Shown: piece after piece, positions 45,290 to 52,801 of the stretch
How the letters are laid out: each line of letters begins with the position of its first letter
How positions within the stretch are numbered: position 1 is the first letter of the stretch
From: Hymenobacter terrenus
Lineage (GTDB): Bacteria; Bacteroidota; Bacteroidia; Cytophagales; Hymenobacteraceae
Direction of reading: 5' to 3'
Assembly: GCF_000972495.1 (NCBI RefSeq)
Contig: NZ_LATM01000001.1
Span: forward strand, 641,241 to 705,240
Length of the DNA: 64,000 nucleotides
Translations under genes and position numbers: made by a program
Notes under the pieces: model-generated
Told to the model about the DNA's origin: nothing
What the model saw: the letters and a program-made list of their open reading frames with translations, nothing else
The model's database searches: none

Positions 45290-45351
45290 GCGAAGGCCCC
45301 ATAAACGCGGTTTTTGGAGCCTCTTTTTCAGAGAGTAATTTGAATACCCGC
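45290..45351. repeat. 62-base insertion in the right arm of the cassette
   Basis: Absent from the left arm. It begins right after ACCCGC and ends with another ACCCGC, so it could come from a small insertion with duplication of the target or from slippage. Confidence 0.55.
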
Positions 45352-45409
45352 TATCGATGTGGACACGCTTAACGTGCTATTTTTTTCGTTTTCTGAGAGG
45401 ACCCCGTGA

Positions 45410-45622
45410 AGCCTTGGGCGACATTACACCGACAACGATGAAGACTTAGCCTGGGGGCTGCTGTACATGTTTCGGCCCGAAATAGTGAAGGGGGCCACGC
45501 AGGTGCGTCAAACGCTACTCGGTAAATACAACACCGAATTGGCAGAAAAGGAAGACCAAGATGAAGTTGAAAAACTGCTCGCAGAATTGACTTACCAAAA
45601 GGCGCCACCCCCGACCAGTTAG
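45410..45622 (+). pseudogene. 3' half of the gene split by the cassette
   Basis: Open frame SLGRHYTDNDEDLAWGLLYM, then FRPEIVKGATQVRQTLLGKY, to TAG at 45620-45622. There is no proper start. Directly fused to 43401-43463 it gives ~90 aa in a single frame. It is charged and soluble, with no recognised family. Confidence 0.45.
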
Positions 45623-45732
45623 CTCGCTTCCCAGAAAATCGACTCTAAGAAGCAGAGATAAACGATTACGCGCCTTAATTTGGACGGGCCTCGTTCACCT
45701 TCCGCCCCTTTTCCGCGAGCTCCAATCCCCTG

Positions 45733-47037
45733 ATGTTTTTTTTTGTGCGCAGAACAAATGGGATGCTCGGGAGCATCTTCGCCATTGGAGTACTGATGCG
45801 GCTGTTACTATTTGTTTATAACCGGGTAGAAAACAGCTACGACAATCACCTCGAACCCATTTTGTACTATGTCGAGCACCAGCAGCGCCCGGCCCCGGAT
45901 GCCTGTTGGCAATGCTACCAACCCCCGCTTTATTACGTGGTGGCCGCCAGCGTATACGAAGGCGCCTTGCGGGTGACTAAATCGACCTATCGTGCGGGGA
46001 AAGCCGTCCAGGGCATCAATACGGTACTCTCCGTGGCCACGCTGGCTTTAATCATCCTGCTGATTAAAAAGCGCTTTCCCAACCAACCGCTCCTGGTAAT
46101 GGTCCTCGCCGCAGTGGCCGCGGTGCTGCCGCGCGACATCTATGCCTCGGCCATCATCAGCAACGACTATCTATTGGTTTTTCTCACGACCTGTAGCGTG
46201 TGGGTGTACTTGCGACATGTAGCGCGGCCCGCCACCGGTTCCCTGGTGGGCCTGTGCGTGTTGGCCGCGACGAGTGCTCTGACCAAACAGCACGGGCTCC
46301 TGGTACTGCTGTTGCCGGGGAGCATTTTGCTGCGGCGCGCCCTGCAGCGGTCCCCTTTCCAGGGCAGGCCCCTGCTGCAGCCAGCCGTCCTGCTTTCCCT
46401 GCTAATCCTGGGGCTTGGGCTGAGCGATGAGCTCTGGAAATACCAGCAAACGCAGGTACTACTGGTCAGCAACCAGCATTTCTTTCCCATGACCGACAAG
46501 CAGCCGCCCGGCAGTGTCCGGCTGCTCGACCTGCATTCCTTCCGGCTCCCGGCCTTGCTGCGGCACCCTGCGCTAAGTGAGGCCACGAACTCGTCTTATT
46601 GGACGGTGCTGTTCGCTAACACGTGGTTCGACTACGAATTGCTGTTTGTCAAGCCCCAGTTCAGTCGGGCATTCGCCGGCATCCCGTATGTCTATGGCGT
46701 GGGCTTGCTTTGCTGCTTTATCTGGGGAGCCCTGCACGCCCTCACCAACCGGCGGCTTCGGTCCTTGCCCTGGGCGACGGTTACCCTGGCTTGCGTAGCC
46801 GGGTGCTTTTTTCTGGTGCCCTTGCTTCAAACGCTCCGGCTGCCGTACTTCTCGTCCATGAAAAGCCAGTTTATTTTACCCGCGAGTTGTGTGTGGGTGC
46901 TTCTTTTGGGGTATGCGCTGCGCGAAATCAAGCTCTTGCGGGTGCCGGCCGTTGCCTATAGTGTCGTTGCTTTAACGGTTGGGATTGGCTTCGGTCATGT
47001 GGTCTACCTGGTCACCCATCTGAGGTGGTTGCCATAA
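45733..47037 (+). CDS. GT-C-type membrane glycosyltransferase
   Basis: A 434-aa protein with ~10 transmembrane helices. The first periplasmic loop carries the family-type acidic and aromatic motif NSYDNHLEPILYYVEHQQRP and YQPPLYYVVAASVYEG, as in ArnT/PMT-like enzymes that use polyprenyl-phosphate sugars. The later SNDYLLVFLTTCSVWVYLR and ALTKQHGLLVLLLPG are also typical of this class. It is shorter than ArnT (~550) and lacks a large C-terminal domain. Acceptor and sugar are unknown. It stands alone between the cassette region and a MITE, so it may be accessory. Confidence 0.7.
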   Translation: MFFFVRRTNGMLGSIFAIGVLMRLLLFVYNRVENSYDNHLEPILYYVEHQQRPAPDACWQCYQPPLYYVVAASVYEGALRVTKSTYRAGKAVQGINTVLSVATLALIILLIKKRFPNQPLLVMVLAAVAAVLPRDIYASAIISNDYLLVFLTTCSVWVYLRHVARPATGSLVGLCVLAATSALTKQHGLLVLLLPGSILLRRALQRSPFQGRPLLQPAVLLSLLILGLGLSDELWKYQQTQVLLVSNQHFFPMTDKQPPGSVRLLDLHSFRLPALLRHPALSEATNSSYWTVLFANTWFDYELLFVKPQFSRAFAGIPYVYGVGLLCCFIWGALHALTNRRLRSLPWATVTLACVAGCFFLVPLLQTLRLPYFSSMKSQFILPASCVWVLLLGYALREIKLLRVPAVAYSVVALTVGIGFGHVVYLVTHLRWLP

Positions 47038-47046
47038 ATTAGATGT

Positions 47047-47190
47047 CCTTTGGAAGGCAGGGCTTACGCATCAAAAAGTGGACAAGTGCCTTTGCTGTAT
47101 CTGGTGCCGTTTTACAACAATATGTGCCCTCATGAGCTAGAAAGGAAGTATCAATTTTTTGATGCGCAAGCCCTGCTTCGGAAGGGGGTT
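47047..47190. mobile_element. MITE-like element with ~25-30 bp terminal inverted repeats
   Basis: The left end GGCAGGGCTTACGCATCAAA (about 47056) is complementary to the right end TTTGATGCGCAAGCCCTGC (about 47157), with further matching outward (CCTTTGGAAG / CTTCGGAAGG). The ~80-base interior has no coding frame. The ends look like the terminal repeats of an IS element lacking its transposase. Confidence 0.6.
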
Positions 47191-47201
47191 TAGCGCCTGT
47201 T

Positions 47202-47245
47202 AAAAATTGGCCATGGTTAAAAGTTTGGTACCAAAGTCGCGTTTG
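47202..47245. repeat. Dispersed repeat Y, copy 2 (inverted relative to copy 1)
   Basis: The reverse complement begins GCAAACGCGACTTTGGTACC, matching 43286-43328. On the minus strand it encodes ETGKRDFGTKLLTMANF followed by a stop. Confidence 0.6.
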
Positions 47246-47466
47246 CCCGTTTCCTCGACCAGGCGGCGTATCAAAACGCCGTTGGGGGCACGTTGTTGGT
47301 AATTTAGGTTGCCAAAACCGGTTTCGGACACCGCTTTGCGGCCGTCAAGGGCCGGACACCAGTGAGATATATTCAAACGGCGCGGACGCCGAGACGCCAA
47401 GGGTGGCGTCTCTACAGCGGGCGGGCACGCGTGGGCATCAACTATAATAGCCTCTAAAGAACACCT

Positions 47467-47563
47467 TTTTGCTTTCGCTTTCTGAAGCCCCTTGAGAAGC
47501 GAAAGCAAAAGAAACACGTATTTGCTTTCGCTTTTTTACGTTCTCAAAAATCTGAAAGCAAAA
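47467..47563. promoter_or_regulatory. Repeated motif TTTGCTTTCGCTT upstream of the HTH gene
   Basis: TTTTGCTTTCGCTT (47467-47480), its complement AAGCGAAAGCAAAA (47497-47510), a third copy (47521-47534) and a half copy GAAAGCAAAA (47554-47563). All lie within 110 bases before the HTH gene ATG at 47575. This is consistent with operators for autoregulation, or with overlapping hairpins in the leader. Confidence 0.5.
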
Positions 47564-47574
47564 CCACCTTCTTT

Positions 47575-48123
47575 ATGGCTGCTCCTACTTCCGCATCCGC
47601 GGGCCTACTCCCCCGCCTACGCGCCTTCTTCGGGCTAAGCCAGTCCGGACTAGGCCAGTGCCTGGGGTTGAGCCGGGTGATGGTTTCTCAGGTGGAACGC
47701 GGCATTCGCGGCCTACCCCTGCCGGCGGCCCTACCCCAGGCAGCCCTGACATTGGCCCTGCACACTACCTCGGCCGAGCCGGCCCCCGAAGACCTGGATA
47801 CCGTGGCCCTCTTGCGGCACCAGCGCGCCTGCCAACACCGGGCCGACCAACTGGCCTTCGAGTTGAGCCAATTGCCGGAGCGGGTGGCCTGGGCCCGGCG
47901 CCGGCTGGCGGCGCTGCCCACCCTGCGGGCAGCTCTGGCCCCGGCATCCTCTACCCTTCCGCTCTGGCTGGCACACTTCGAATCGGAGGCCCGCGCCGAG
48001 CTGGTTCGAAGTGGCCGCACGGCCCAGGCGCGGCTGCAGCTGCGTCGGGCGGGGCTGCTGGCAGAGGCGGCCGAAGCCGGCCGACTGGTAGCGGAGGCCC
48101 GCGCTGAAGCAGAGAAAAAATAA
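47575..48123 (+). CDS. XRE-type helix-turn-helix protein
   Basis: A 182-aa protein. The N-terminal HTH (~10-60) reads LLPRLRAFFGLSQSGLGQCLGLSRVMVSQVERGIRGLP, an XRE/Cro fold with the recognition helix near VMVSQVERG. The rest (75-182) is Ala/Arg/Leu-rich and likely a long coiled coil (RRLAALPTLRAAL..., AEAGRLVAEARAEAEKK). Upstream lies the repeated motif described above. No phage or toxin neighbour is present. A 15-bp hairpin (48098-48112 with 48126-48140) spans its stop codon. Confidence 0.8.
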   Translation: MAAPTSASAGLLPRLRAFFGLSQSGLGQCLGLSRVMVSQVERGIRGLPLPAALPQAALTLALHTTSAEPAPEDLDTVALLRHQRACQHRADQLAFELSQLPERVAWARRRLAALPTLRAALAPASSTLPLWLAHFESEARAELVRSGRTAQARLQLRRAGLLAEAAEAGRLVAEARAEAEKK

Positions 48124-48156
48124 GGCTGCTTCAGCGCGGGCTTTCGCCACCAGCGG

Positions 48157-48251
48157 GTCATGCTGAGCGGAGTCGAAGCATCTCGCTCGCTTCGTTGGCC
48201 GATTGAGATTAGTGGTGGCACGCGAGATGCTTCGGCTCCGCTCAGCATGAC
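48157..48251. repeat. Family 1 palindrome, copy F
   Basis: A 30-bp inverted repeat (48157-48186 with 48222-48251) with one mismatch and core GTCATGCTGAGCGGAGTCGA. It follows the HTH gene. Confidence 0.88.
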
Positions 48252-48330
48252 GTGCTAACTCAGTATGACGTTCTGGCGGCTTCGCGCTTCAAGCGAACTG
48301 GGGCGGCCCCACACTATTACCTCATTCCTC

Positions 48331-48795
48331 CTACGACAGCAGCCGCGCCTGATGCGCGGCATTGAGTAAGGCTGGCGCGTTTTTCAGCGTGGCCAGTACT
48401 ACCTCCTTGGCCGCCTGTTTCAGTTCGTCTTTGCTGATGTCCCTCGTTTCTTCGAGCACCAGGTCCGCCAGGGCCTGGAAGGCGTGCGTCAGGGCCTTGC
48501 GGCGCGGCCGTTCTGCCTGCAGCTCTTCGTACACGATATCGAAGTGGGCCCTAATCTTCTTGCGCTTGGTGCGAAAGACCGACTCGTTCGCAACCTGCGG
48601 CTGGATGCTATCGAGCAACGCCACCAAGGGCAGCAGCTTCGTGGCCGTGGCCGCTACCGCCCCGCTGAGGCGATACCGCCGGCTACCGCTGCTGGCTGCT
48701 TCGGGCGCAAGTGCCCCGGCTAGTGCCAGGGCCTCTGCCGGAGGAGCGGCAGCAGGGGCTTCCTCGCCGGGCAAGTCGTCGTGACTTGAATCCAT
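48331..48795 (-). CDS. Hypothetical protein with helical C-terminus
   Basis: 154 aa from ATG 48795 (MDSSHDDLPGEEAPAAAPPA); upstream in-frame codons lie in apparently non-coding DNA. An acidic Ala/Pro-rich N-terminus (1-35) is followed by a helical region with KLLPLVALLDSIQPQVANES and RTKRKKIRAHFDIVYEELQA. It ends VVLATLKNAPALLNAAHQAR. It is soluble. No family is recognised, and codon use matches the surrounding genes. Confidence 0.6.
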   Translation of the reverse strand: MDSSHDDLPGEEAPAAAPPAEALALAGALAPEAASSGSRRYRLSGAVAATATKLLPLVALLDSIQPQVANESVFRTKRKKIRAHFDIVYEELQAERPRRKALTHAFQALADLVLEETRDISKDELKQAAKEVVLATLKNAPALLNAAHQARLLS

Positions 48796-48858
48796 ATTAC
48801 TGCGTAAGAGAAAGATTGTAGGGCTACCAAGGTAGCAAGATAGAAACAAGCATTCAAG

Positions 48859-48963
48859 GTGACCGATAAGGTCGGCGGTGACGCCTACCAGGAGTTCGAT
48901 ACTTTTGAGGAATTGGCCGAGCAATTGTTCAAAAATGCATTAGAAATCTTCGATGATAAATAA
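48859..48963 (+). pseudogene. Fragment of an unidentified small gene
   Basis: A GTG-started 34-codon frame, VTDKVGGDAYQEFDTFEELA then EQLFKNALEIFDDK, ends at 48963. Composition is protein-like (acidic helix), but there is no family and no complete 5' end. It is probably a remnant. Confidence 0.3.
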
Positions 48964-49016
48964 GAGGAAAAGCCTGTTATCATGGCACAAATGAAATGCC
49001 TCACCGCTGGCAAACA

Positions 49017-49051
49017 CAAAAAAGGCTCCGACCAATAGGTCGGAGCCTTTT
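49017..49051. terminator. Rho-independent terminator after the BSP peptidase gene
   Basis: A 14-bp stem AAAAGGCTCCGACC / GGTCGGAGCCTTTT around AATA. On the minus strand it is followed by further T's, fitting the end of the gene that stops at 49120. Confidence 0.85.
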
Positions 49052-49119
49052 CAGCTTTGGGAAAGTCCCGGAGCAGGCGCGTGCGGCCTACCCCATCGTA
49101 GCAGAGTAATGCGAAAAGC

Positions 49120-50958
49120 CTACCTGCAAATCAGCACTTTTTCCTTCTGGACGCCGCCTTTGCGGTCTTGAATGACTACAAAGTACAGGCCATCGGCCAG
49201 CGTCGAAATATTTACTTTTCCGGCGGCGGGGCCAACCGATGACTTGATTAGGCTGCCAGTAGTAGAGTAGAGGTTCACAGCACTGATTTCGGCAGCGCCC
49301 TGAACAGCCAGCGTATTCCCATCAACGAATACGGTGAAGGGGGCGTGCGATTCTTCGCGTTGGTCGCTCAACGCGTCCCCGTGGGTCTGAGTAGCACCGG
49401 CGGCAGGCATGCAGGGGTACTTTTCCATGGCTAAAACGGCGGGAACATTAGGCGCTTTGGCGCCGCGCAGGCCCTGCCTGCCGTTGCGAATCCAGGTTTG
49501 GTACTCGTTCCAGAGTGGCTGCACGCCCACGCCCAGGATATCGCGGCAGGCGGCATCCCACGACCAATTGGCGTAGGTCCGGGCCGTGTTCTGGAATTTA
49601 ATCATGAAGTCGGGGTCCTTCTTCAGCGCCATCCAATAGATGAAGAAACCCGAAGTAGTGTAGCCATTTCTCCAGTTGCCCCCCAGTTGAGGGGTTCTGC
49701 CCGGATGAAGACCGACCGAGATACGGACGGCATCAGCCAGCCCTTCGATGAAACCGTAGAATTCCGAACTACCGTCGTACTCGCCCGCATTTTTGGGCTC
49801 GTACTGATACCCGTGCGTGCCCTCGTGCGAGAGAATACCCAAAATCTCGGTGCGAATGGCGTTGTAGTCGCCGTTGGAGTTGTTAAAGACATTCTGCAAA
49901 TGACGCGTGCTCACCCGAATAGAGATTACGGGTGGCGCGCCCGATTTCGACGCCACGCCATCGTAGTCTTCAATCGTGAAATTTAGCCTCGTGAAGGAGC
50001 GCACGTTGTCGTTGGCATTGTAGTGCAGCTTTTTAACGAGCGTTAGAATCTGGGCCCGCATGTCCGCTACCGGGTCGGGAATGGCGGTGCGAAATACTTG
50101 CGACCCAGGGCTTGAGGGAGACAAGTCCCTGAATACAATTTCAGGATATTTGAAACTTTCCCAGCCGCTGGCCGTCGAGTCATTCACCTGAATGGTCACC
50201 GGGGCCGAAGCGGGAGACACGGTTCCGGTGCTGGCAGTCGCCTTCGCCGTCAGCACGTAGGTGCCGGGCCGCACGCCGGCCCAGGTGTAAGAAAAGGGAG
50301 CCAGCGAGTCCACCGCGATTCTGGTGCTGCCACTAAAGAAGTCTACTTTCCGCACGGTGCCGCCGCTGGCAGTAGCACTAGCGGTGATGGTAATGCTCGC
50401 CGGGGCCGTAAAAACGGCATTGTTGGCCGGGCTCGTAATCTGAGCCTGGGCGCTGGGGCTTACTGGCAAGCTGGTGTAGATTTCCCACTCCGCCAATTGA
50501 AAAGTTGGGTAGGCGTTGGTGCTGGCCTGCAAGCGGTAGTAGAGATAGGGCGTGCTGTTGGTAAAGGAAAATTCTTTTCGTAGGAAGCGGCTAGCAAAGA
50601 CCTGATTGCTGCGAGTGTCCAGCGTGGTCCACGTGTTGCCATTGTTGGAGCCCTGAAAGGTCCAGCTACTGGGGTCACGCTCTTTAACGTCATTGGCCGA
50701 CGTCAGAGCGTATTTGGTGACGACTGCGGCGCTCGGGCTTTGAAATTGCACCCACCCCGAGGCATGGAAGGTGAGGTATTTGGTGGAGGTCAGGTTATCG
50801 GTGAGTTTCCCGATTTCTTCGCCGAGTGGTGAGTCATCGTACTCCGCACTCACCACGCCCCCAGGGCTGTTGGTAATATCCTGCTGGGCCAGCGCCGGTG
50901 TGCCGGCCATCAAGGCCATTGCCAGCAGCAGATGTTCGATTGTGTTTCTTTTTTTCAT
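49120..50958 (-). CDS. Secreted basic-secretory-protein (BSP) family peptidase with T9SS tail
   Basis: A 612-aa exported protein. Signal peptide 1-25. An F5/8 discoidin-like domain (~30-162) contains GWVQFQSPSAAVVTKYALTS and FQLAEWEIY. A bacterial Ig-like domain (~172-258) follows. The BSP domain (~265-520) carries the zinc motif HEGTH (378-382) in ILSHEGTHGYQYEP, then EFYGFIEGLADAVRI. The last ~70 residues are a T9SS sorting domain ending SLIKSSVGPAAGKVNIS ... LADGLYFVVIQDRKG ... KEKVLICR. Likely a secreted metallopeptidase with a carbohydrate-binding module. Substrate unknown. Confidence 0.9.
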   Translation of the reverse strand: MKKRNTIEHLLLAMALMAGTPALAQQDITNSPGGVVSAEYDDSPLGEEIGKLTDNLTSTKYLTFHASGWVQFQSPSAAVVTKYALTSANDVKERDPSSWTFQGSNNGNTWTTLDTRSNQVFASRFLRKEFSFTNSTPYLYYRLQASTNAYPTFQLAEWEIYTSLPVSPSAQAQITSPANNAVFTAPASITITASATASGGTVRKVDFFSGSTRIAVDSLAPFSYTWAGVRPGTYVLTAKATASTGTVSPASAPVTIQVNDSTASGWESFKYPEIVFRDLSPSSPGSQVFRTAIPDPVADMRAQILTLVKKLHYNANDNVRSFTRLNFTIEDYDGVASKSGAPPVISIRVSTRHLQNVFNNSNGDYNAIRTEILGILSHEGTHGYQYEPKNAGEYDGSSEFYGFIEGLADAVRISVGLHPGRTPQLGGNWRNGYTTSGFFIYWMALKKDPDFMIKFQNTARTYANWSWDAACRDILGVGVQPLWNEYQTWIRNGRQGLRGAKAPNVPAVLAMEKYPCMPAAGATQTHGDALSDQREESHAPFTVFVDGNTLAVQGAAEISAVNLYSTTGSLIKSSVGPAAGKVNISTLADGLYFVVIQDRKGGVQKEKVLICR

Positions 50959-51567
50959 TTTGTTTTCGTTAGCTCGTTAAAGTAGGAAGGGTGTAAAAAA
51001 GGTGTGTTGCTATTTAGGCTGTTTTCATTGGCTGGGCATTAAATTGAAGGGAAATGAAACGTGATTTTGTGCTGTTTTCACTCATTTGCAAAATGAATTA
51101 CTGCGGAAGCGAACCCAAATATAAAATACCTGATGGGATATAAAAAGAGAATAAAAATTCTTGACCTATCATTGGATATGAGCAAGTTATAAGCAAAACA
51201 ATCCTTTAGATTAAATTTCATAATAAATAGAATTATCCTCGCAATACAGTTTAATACATCATCATTAGTCAACATTGAGCCAATGCTAACAAGAACTAAT
51301 AATGGGGTGCCATCTACTTATTAATTTGTACCTCATGGTTTATTATTTCTACTCTTTTTTGAATTAAATCAAAACAACCGCAGAAGCATTTTAATATTCA
51401 CCAAATAATACAGTGCAAGTGCAGCTTCATTTTGTAAGGTGTGTACAGAGGAGTACGCTATAGCATTTCCGGCCGTCCTGCCCCGAAATCACCCTCATCA
51501 ATAACCCCTGCCGCGCTAAGCCGTTAATCGACGGACATTCTCACTTATTCCTCCTTTCTACTAGCTC
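50959..51567. other. AT-rich intergenic region
   Basis: Bases 51000-51440 are far more AT-rich than the flanking genes. No convincing gene is seen; a 65-codon minus frame at 51078-51275 has no family. It may hold long promoters for the BSP gene or foreign DNA. Confidence 0.5.
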
Positions 51568-52569
51568 ATGCAGCAACAGAACCTTCACGGCGCCATCGTC
51601 GTCATTACCGGAGCCTCCAGCGGCATTGGCCGCGCCACGGCCTTCACGTTTGCCCGGCACGGGGCCCGGCTGGTGCTGGCCGCCCGGCGCGCCGATGTGC
51701 TGGCCACCGTAGCCGCCGAATGCGAACAACTCGGCACCGAAAGCTTAGTCGTTCCCACCGACGTGACCGATTCCGGGGCCGTCCAGCTGCTTGCCCAGGC
51801 GGCCTTCGCCTTCGGTGGCCGAATTGATATCTGGGTCAATAATGCCGGCATCGGCGCGGTTGGCGCCTTCAACGCCGTGCCCCTGGAAGCGCACGAGCAG
51901 GTAATTCGCACCAATTTATTCGGCTATTTATACGGTGCTTATGCCGTGCTGCCTTATTTCCAGCGGCAGCAAAGCGGCATGCTTATCAACGTTGTCTCGC
52001 TGGGGGCGTGGCTGCCGGAGCCTTTCACCGTGTCGTACAGCGCGAGCAAATATGGCCTGCGCGGCCTCATGGACACCATACGCACCGAACTGAGCGGGCA
52101 CCCGAACATTCACGTCTGCGACGTGCACCCTTCCTACATCGACACGCCGGGCTTCCAGCACGGGGCCAACTACACGGGGCGCCTCATCAAGCCCGCCCCG
52201 CCCGTGTTCTCCGCCCAGAAAGTGGCCGATACCATCGTAGCCCTGACCCAGCACCCGCGCCCCTCTACCATGGTGGGCTGGACTGGCTCGGCCCTGCGCA
52301 TGGCCTACTCGCTCATGCCCAGTGTCACGCGCCGGGTTGGCCTGCGATTGATGCAGCGCTACCTGCGGCAAGCCGAGCGAGTACCGGTCACCGAAGGCAG
52401 CATCTTTTCGCCGACGCCGGTGCCCCATGGCAATGATATTTCCGGTGGCTGGGGCAGCACTTCCGGCCAAGGTAGTAAGTGGCTAGGCATGGCCCTGCTA
52501 GCTGGCTTGGTCGCTGGCCTGTACGCCCTGGGGCAAGGCAAAAGCGGCACAGACAATTCCGGAGCTTGA
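51568..52569 (+). CDS. Short-chain dehydrogenase/reductase with C-terminal membrane anchor
   Basis: A 333-aa SDR. The NAD(P) motif TGASSGIG is at 14-21, NNAG at 91-94, and the catalytic triad is Ser144, Tyr157 and Lys161 (YSASK). The core ends near 250. A linker and a C-terminal helix (~305-322, GMALLAGLVAGLYALG) suggest tail anchoring, as in some DltE/YqjQ-like SDRs. Arg39-Arg40 after the first beta strand favours NADP; that is inference. Substrate unknown. A terminator follows at 52697. Confidence 0.9.
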   Translation: MQQQNLHGAIVVITGASSGIGRATAFTFARHGARLVLAARRADVLATVAAECEQLGTESLVVPTDVTDSGAVQLLAQAAFAFGGRIDIWVNNAGIGAVGAFNAVPLEAHEQVIRTNLFGYLYGAYAVLPYFQRQQSGMLINVVSLGAWLPEPFTVSYSASKYGLRGLMDTIRTELSGHPNIHVCDVHPSYIDTPGFQHGANYTGRLIKPAPPVFSAQKVADTIVALTQHPRPSTMVGWTGSALRMAYSLMPSVTRRVGLRLMQRYLRQAERVPVTEGSIFSPTPVPHGNDISGGWGSTSGQGSKWLGMALLAGLVAGLYALGQGKSGTDNSGA

Positions 52570-52599
52570 CCTCACCCCTGGCCCACGCCGCTTGAAACC

Positions 52600-52626
52600 G
52601 TCATGCTTCGACAAGCTCAGCATGAC
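52600..52626. repeat. Short family 1-like hairpin, copy G
   Basis: GTCATGCT ... AGCATGAC flanking TCGACAAGCTC. It is a short relative of the family 1 palindromes. Confidence 0.6.
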
Positions 52627-52696
52627 CAGAAGACGACTTTCTGAACAGCTTTTAGCTTCGGGGTGCCAAGCACTAAATCTTCTTATTTGATTCCCG

Positions 52697-52723
52697 GACC
52701 CGCAGTTTCACTGCGGGTCTTTT
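52697..52723 (+). terminator. Rho-independent terminator after the SDR gene
   Basis: GACCCGCAG / CTGCGGGTC around TTTCA, then TTTT. Confidence 0.85.
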
Positions 52724-52801
52724 GCGTTCTTTACGCTGTTGTACTGCAACGACACCAGAAATCTATTCAACGACCGCCTGCCGGACTACTCCTACTTCGT
52801 T

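Larger units (their letters stand above)
43463..45414. mobile_element. Inverted-repeat cassette carrying two cargo genes, no transposase
   Basis: The left arm 43463-43597 and right arm 45220-45414 are inverted repeats. Ends are AGGCTTGTAAAGGGGTCC on the left and GGACCCCGTGAAGCCT on the right. The inner ~70 bp (GATTTCTTTTTTGAACAC region and its complement) is nearly perfect, with two mismatches in the last 37 bases. The right arm has a 62-base insertion (45290-45351). Inside lie a hypothetical gene, a hairpin-rich region with a terminator, and a frameshifted TPR lipoprotein gene. It may be a non-autonomous transposon or cargo captured between two inverted MITEs. Confidence 0.7.

Noticed and set aside
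47575..48123. HTH gene plus the neighbouring gene as a toxin-antitoxin pair
   Set aside because: The neighbour at 48331-48795 is convergent, separated by a palindrome, and shows no toxin fold.
51078..51275. 65-codon minus-strand frame
   Set aside because: Lies in AT-rich DNA where short open frames are uncommon but this one has no homology, RBS or neighbour support.
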